DNA of 8,234 nt from JBBDWZ01 sp050732575 (lineage in GTDB: Bacteria; Gemmatimonadota; Gemmatimonadetes; Longimicrobiales; RSA9): the NCBI GenBank assembly GCA_050732575.1, contig JBOHRF010000230.1, forward strand, positions 1-8,234. The letters are read 5' to 3'. Shown piece after piece: positions 5,710 through 8,234 of this stretch (position 1 is its first letter; each line of letters opens with the position of its first letter). The notes beneath the pieces are model-generated. The model was not told the origin of the DNA, ran no database searches, and was given only the letters and a program-made list of their open reading frames with translations. The position numbers were made by a program, and so were the translations under genes.

Positions 5710-6909
5710 ATGATTCTCGGAATCTTCATCATCAGTGCAGGCGTCGCGTTCGGCGGATTTGCTCAGGATACCACCGATCCGGCCCTGGACAGCCTCCTGC
5801 GGGCACACCGATACCCGATCGATCTGCGCGAGGGACAGATCAGCGGGCCAGGTGCGGATTTCCTCCGGCGAGAAACGGCGCGGTCGCAGTTCGTGATGAT
5901 CGGGGAATTTCACAACGGAATGGATATCCCGCGCTTTACCGCAACGCTGTTCCGTGACCTGCAGCAGCTCTACGGTTTCAACTATTTCGCGATAGAGGAC
6001 GATCCGGAGATCGTCCGTCAGCTGATGGTGCCGAGCCGACGCGGCAATCTGGACTCGACGGTCGCAATGGCGAAACGATACAAACACGCCTTGCAGTTCT
6101 GGAACGATCAGGAAGCCGAGATGATTGCGGCGGTTGCGCGCCAATCGACGGCGCGCACCCAGCCGATCTGGGGGCTGGACCAGGTGTTCGGCGCGCAGCA
6201 CATCCTGACGCGGCTGCGCGAACTGGCGGCCACGGATGCAGCGCGAACCGTGACGGACGAGTTTCTGGCTCGTGCGACTCCGCTCGAGAGCGTACGGCCG
6301 ACCAGCCCGGGCACGTCCATCCAGCGGTTCGTGAACCGCGTCGATTCTGTTGAGCTCGCTCAGCTGCGCACGCGCTACCACCCGCGCGCCGGCTCGGAAG
6401 CCGACAGCCTGCTGGCCAGCCTGGAGCGCTCGAACCTGATTTATCGGCGCGGCGGTTACTTCGGCAACAACCTGCGCGAGCAGTCGATGAAATCGGAATT
6501 CATGAAGCAATACCGCACCGCGCAACGCACCGGCCCCGCTCCGGTCAAAGTGCTGGCTCGCCTGGGACACCTGCACATGTATCGCGGCATCAACATGCTC
6601 AATGTCGAGACGTTCGGGAACTTCCTGTCCGAGTTCGCGCGCGCGAACGACGCCGAGGCATTTGGCATCACTGTGTACCTGATCAACGAACCGGGCACCT
6701 ACTGGACGTTAACGGAGTCGCCCGAATGGAAGCCGCTGGCCGATGTCGGCTCGACCACACAGTCTTACATCGTCGATCTGCGTCCATTGCGCGCGCGCCT
6801 GAATCGGTTCGCAAGCATCAAGCCGGAGCTGCGCAGCGTGATACAGGGATTCGACGTTGCACTGCTCATCGCTTCAGGCAAGCGCAGCACAATGTTGCGA
6901 GTCAACTGA
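5710..6909 (+). CDS. Secreted erythromycin esterase/ChaN-like (EreA/TIKI superfamily) protein
   Basis: This 399-residue protein begins with a hydrophobic export signal (MILGIFIISAGVAFGGFAQD) likely cut near residue 18-19, so it acts outside the cytoplasm. Motifs in order are FVMIGEFHN (61-69), the acidic FAIEDDPE (93-100), WGLDQ (154-158), NNLREQSM (253-260) and RLGHLHMYRG (284-293). A glutamate-histidine pair after the first strand, an acidic site after the second, an arginine/methionine helix, and a late GHxH are the layout known for erythromycin esterase-like and ChaN-like folds. Here E66, H68, H287 and H289 would be the metal or catalytic residues. The first motif is GEFHN, closer to ChaN than to the GExTHG of EreA/EreB, so macrolide hydrolysis should not be assumed. 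AGGG at 5701-5704, five bases before the ATG, supports the start. It stands alone on the plus strand between minus-strand gene remnants and looks intact. Confidence 0.72.
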   Translation: MILGIFIISAGVAFGGFAQDTTDPALDSLLRAHRYPIDLREGQISGPGADFLRRETARSQFVMIGEFHNGMDIPRFTATLFRDLQQLYGFNYFAIEDDPEIVRQLMVPSRRGNLDSTVAMAKRYKHALQFWNDQEAEMIAAVARQSTARTQPIWGLDQVFGAQHILTRLRELAATDAARTVTDEFLARATPLESVRPTSPGTSIQRFVNRVDSVELAQLRTRYHPRAGSEADSLLASLERSNLIYRRGGYFGNNLREQSMKSEFMKQYRTAQRTGPAPVKVLARLGHLHMYRGINMLNVETFGNFLSEFARANDAEAFGITVYLINEPGTYWTLTESPEWKPLADVGSTTQSYIVDLRPLRARLNRFASIKPELRSVIQGFDVALLIASGKRSTMLRVN

Positions 6910-6926
6910 GGCGTTGGTCACCTCAG
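6906..6926. terminator. Stem-loop overlapping the stop of the esterase-like gene
   Basis: CTGAGG at 6906-6911 and CCTCAG at 6921-6926 form a six-base-pair stem with a nine-base loop, and the gene's TGA stop (6907-6909) is inside the left arm. No T-run follows. It may mark the 3' end of the transcript, but it also lies in the tail of the opposing DUF5655 pseudogene. Confidence 0.28.
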
Positions 6927-6930
6927 ATGC

Positions 6931-7246
6931 CCGCCCGACAGCGTACGCTTCGACCAGCCAGGCACGGAATTCCTCGTCGATCTCGGCCGCGTCAGTCAGA
7001 CGAAAGGCGTGCAGACTGAGCGAACGACATGCGCACCTGAAACGCGATGCGCGTCTTTTCCGGCAGAACTCGCACCGGGCCAATCGTGTCCAGTGTGGCG
7101 ATGACCAGATCGAAAAGTGCGCGCATGCCGGGTGGCTTATTCCGGAAATGGTGCTCGAGGTCGTAAACGCCGCAGGCGTGCGACTGGTTGCGATTCGCGA
7201 ACTCGCGGGCACAATCGGGACAGCGCCAGAGCGCGCGCTCCGTCAT
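6931..7246 (-). pseudogene. DUF5655-type protein gene broken by internal deletion and frameshift
   Basis: The ATG at 7244-7246 opens a frame with WRCPDCAREFANRNQSHACG (C9, C12, H23 and C25, a zinc-ribbon-like knuckle), then YDLEHHF, ALFDLVIATL and LPEKTRIAFQVRMSFAQ. This is the N-terminal two thirds of the family I know as DUF5655. After VRMSFAQ (ending about 7016) this frame runs into unrelated residues and stops at 6992. The family's C-terminal part, HAFRLTDAAEIDEEFRAWLV followed by EAYAVG, resumes at about 7014 in a different frame and goes to about 6931. The usual segment between them, roughly 30-38 residues, is missing. The gene therefore suffered a frameshifting deletion of about 100 bases. 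Its start is 9 bases beyond the stop of the propeller lipoprotein gene, so the two once formed an operon. Its 3' end abuts the esterase-like gene tail to tail. Confidence 0.7.
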
Positions 7247-7255
7247 GGGCCTGGC

Positions 7256-8234
7256 TCAGTTTTCCAGGGGCCAGCGCGGTGCAGCAATCGTTGTCCAGGT
7301 CCGGCCGTTAACACTGGTCGCGATCTGGCCGCGGCCGATCGCAATGAAATGCCCGAGCGCGAATGTGGCCGTGTAAAAGAATTCCGGGATCGCACGGGTC
7401 TGCTGCGCCGGACGTGTCAATTCCCAGTCCGAAGCATTGGTGGACAAGAAGATGCCGGCACTGCTGAGGGCAATGTAGCGGCCCTCGTGGAAAGTGCTGA
7501 TTCGAGGAAGGCTGCCGGACGCGAGCAACGAGCTCCAAAGAATTCCATCGGCTGAGCGCAGCGAAAAATGACGTATATCCTCGGACGCCGTAACGCCGCT
7601 GCCCAGGAACAGCGCGCCGTCGTGGAGCACACTGACCATGCGCACACTACTGGTCAGTACATGTACCTGCCAGGTGTGGCTATCCGGGGAGGTCGCAATC
7701 AGGCCACCGCTGCCGTGAAAAACGAAACGATTGCCTGTGAACGTTACTTCGGTATCCAGGGCAGCGCGCTGAAAAACACGTTCCCAGTTGTTCCCGTCAG
7801 TCGAGCGCATGACGCCGTTCCCGTCGGCAGCGACGAAGTAGCCGTTGCCGAACGCAATCGAGCGCAGCGCCACGCCCGGCGTCGACTGCTGCCACTCGCT
7901 GCCATCCGTCGAGTGCCATACCACAGCCACGCTCTGGCCGGATTCACGGATCGAGCCGCTGGCCAGGAAAACACCGTTGCCGTAGGCCAGGCCGAATAGC
8001 CCGCCCGCTGGCTTCGGCAGCGCTGCTACCTGCCACGTTCGGGCGTCAGCTGACCACACGACCACGGCTGAGTCGGAGTCGGGCGCGTAAGCGGAACCGT
8101 CATCGTCCGTGTGATACCAATACCGTGTTCCCACTGCGACCACGCGTCCGTCGCCCTCCGCGAGCGCGACCAGTTGTGCTTCGCCGGCGCGATGCGTGAC
8201 GGCATCCGGTCGCGTGACCGAATCGTTGCATGCA
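7256..8234 (-). CDS. Seven-repeat beta-propeller lipoprotein (partial, signal peptide cut by right edge)
   Basis: The minus-strand frame is open from the window edge to a TGA at 7256-7258, giving 325 visible residues. The first two are Ala-Cys followed by NDSVTRPD, which fits the end of a lipobox, so the mature protein is probably lipid-anchored at Cys (8228-8230). Only about 15-25 codons of signal peptide should be missing. A GTG at 8141-8143 would give a shorter leaderless protein and is not favoured. Seven copies of a 'S.(D/N)...W' motif appear: WSADARTW, HSTDGSEW, RSTDGNNW, TSPDSHTW, RSADGILW, LSTNASDW and TSVNGRTW. They are about 40-50 residues apart and usually preceded by 'FGNGYFVAADGNGV'-type strands. 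This suggests a seven-bladed propeller of the BNR/sialidase-like or Ycf48-like class. It lacks visible catalytic residues, so a binding or assembly role at the envelope is likely. The broken DUF5655 gene follows nine bases later. Confidence 0.8.
   Translation of the reverse strand, partial: ACNDSVTRPDAVTHRAGEAQLVALAEGDGRVVAVGTRYWYHTDDDGSAYAPDSDSAVVVWSADARTWQVAALPKPAGGLFGLAYGNGVFLASGSIRESGQSVAVVWHSTDGSEWQQSTPGVALRSIAFGNGYFVAADGNGVMRSTDGNNWERVFQRAALDTEVTFTGNRFVFHGSGGLIATSPDSHTWQVHVLTSSVRMVSVLHDGALFLGSGVTASEDIRHFSLRSADGILWSSLLASGSLPRISTFHEGRYIALSSAGIFLSTNASDWELTRPAQQTRAIPEFFYTATFALGHFIAIGRGQIATSVNGRTWTTIAAPRWPLEN

Noticed and set aside
5674..6576. Minus-strand open frame of 300 codons
   Set aside because: It lies opposite the esterase-like gene, which has a signal peptide and motifs; the antisense peptide shows no domain and is a codon-bias shadow.
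5710..6909. Calling the esterase-like gene a macrolide-resistance ereA
   Set aside because: The first catalytic motif is GEFHN rather than GExTHG and the protein carries an export signal, so only superfamily membership is supported.
7568..7999. Plus-strand open frame of 143 codons
   Set aside because: Antisense to the propeller lipoprotein, whose seven repeats prove the coding strand.

Overview
The window is high-GC bacterial DNA. Hand counts of sample lines give about 65% G+C in most genes. The gene content is a TonB-dependent outer-membrane receptor with a carboxypeptidase-regulatory-like N-terminus, serine-hydrolase tail domains, beta-propeller lipoproteins and the 'RPSLE.(L/M)RKEAK' N-terminus. 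This points to a Gram-negative soil or sediment bacterium, most like Gemmatimonadota or Acidobacteriota. The assignment is inferred from gene families; no marker gene is present.

Layout from left to right. Positions 1-100 (minus) hold the first 33 codons of a gene that runs off the left edge; it has a strong ribosome binding site and a candidate promoter near 233-263. Positions 389-2581 (minus) hold a complete TonB-dependent receptor. Positions 2786-3310 (minus) hold a small five-helix membrane protein of clearly lower G+C (about 52% in sampled lines). A GCCTAAC core motif lies on each side of it, and its upstream flank (3330-3401) folds like an integron attC site, so this looks like a gene cassette. 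Positions 3578-4800 (plus) hold a two-gene operon: a four-helix membrane protein overlapping, by GTGA, an AraC-type regulator with a GyrI-like ligand domain.

From 4.8 to 7.25 kb the minus strand carries three decayed genes: the last quarter or so of a beta-propeller protein (4808-5023), the C-terminal tail of a serine hydrolase (5094-5633), and a DUF5655-type gene broken by an internal deletion and frameshift (about 6931-7246). Between them, on the plus strand, is an intact secreted protein of the erythromycin esterase/ChaN-like superfamily (5710-6909). At the right edge (7256-8234, minus) is a seven-repeat propeller lipoprotein whose lipobox cysteine falls four to six bases inside the window end.

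I see no single pathway linking these genes. The window reads as a patchwork accessory region: an outer-membrane transporter, an integron-like cassette, a sensor/regulator operon, and a stretch of eroded genes around one newer intact gene. I found no tRNA, rRNA, CRISPR array or transposase.
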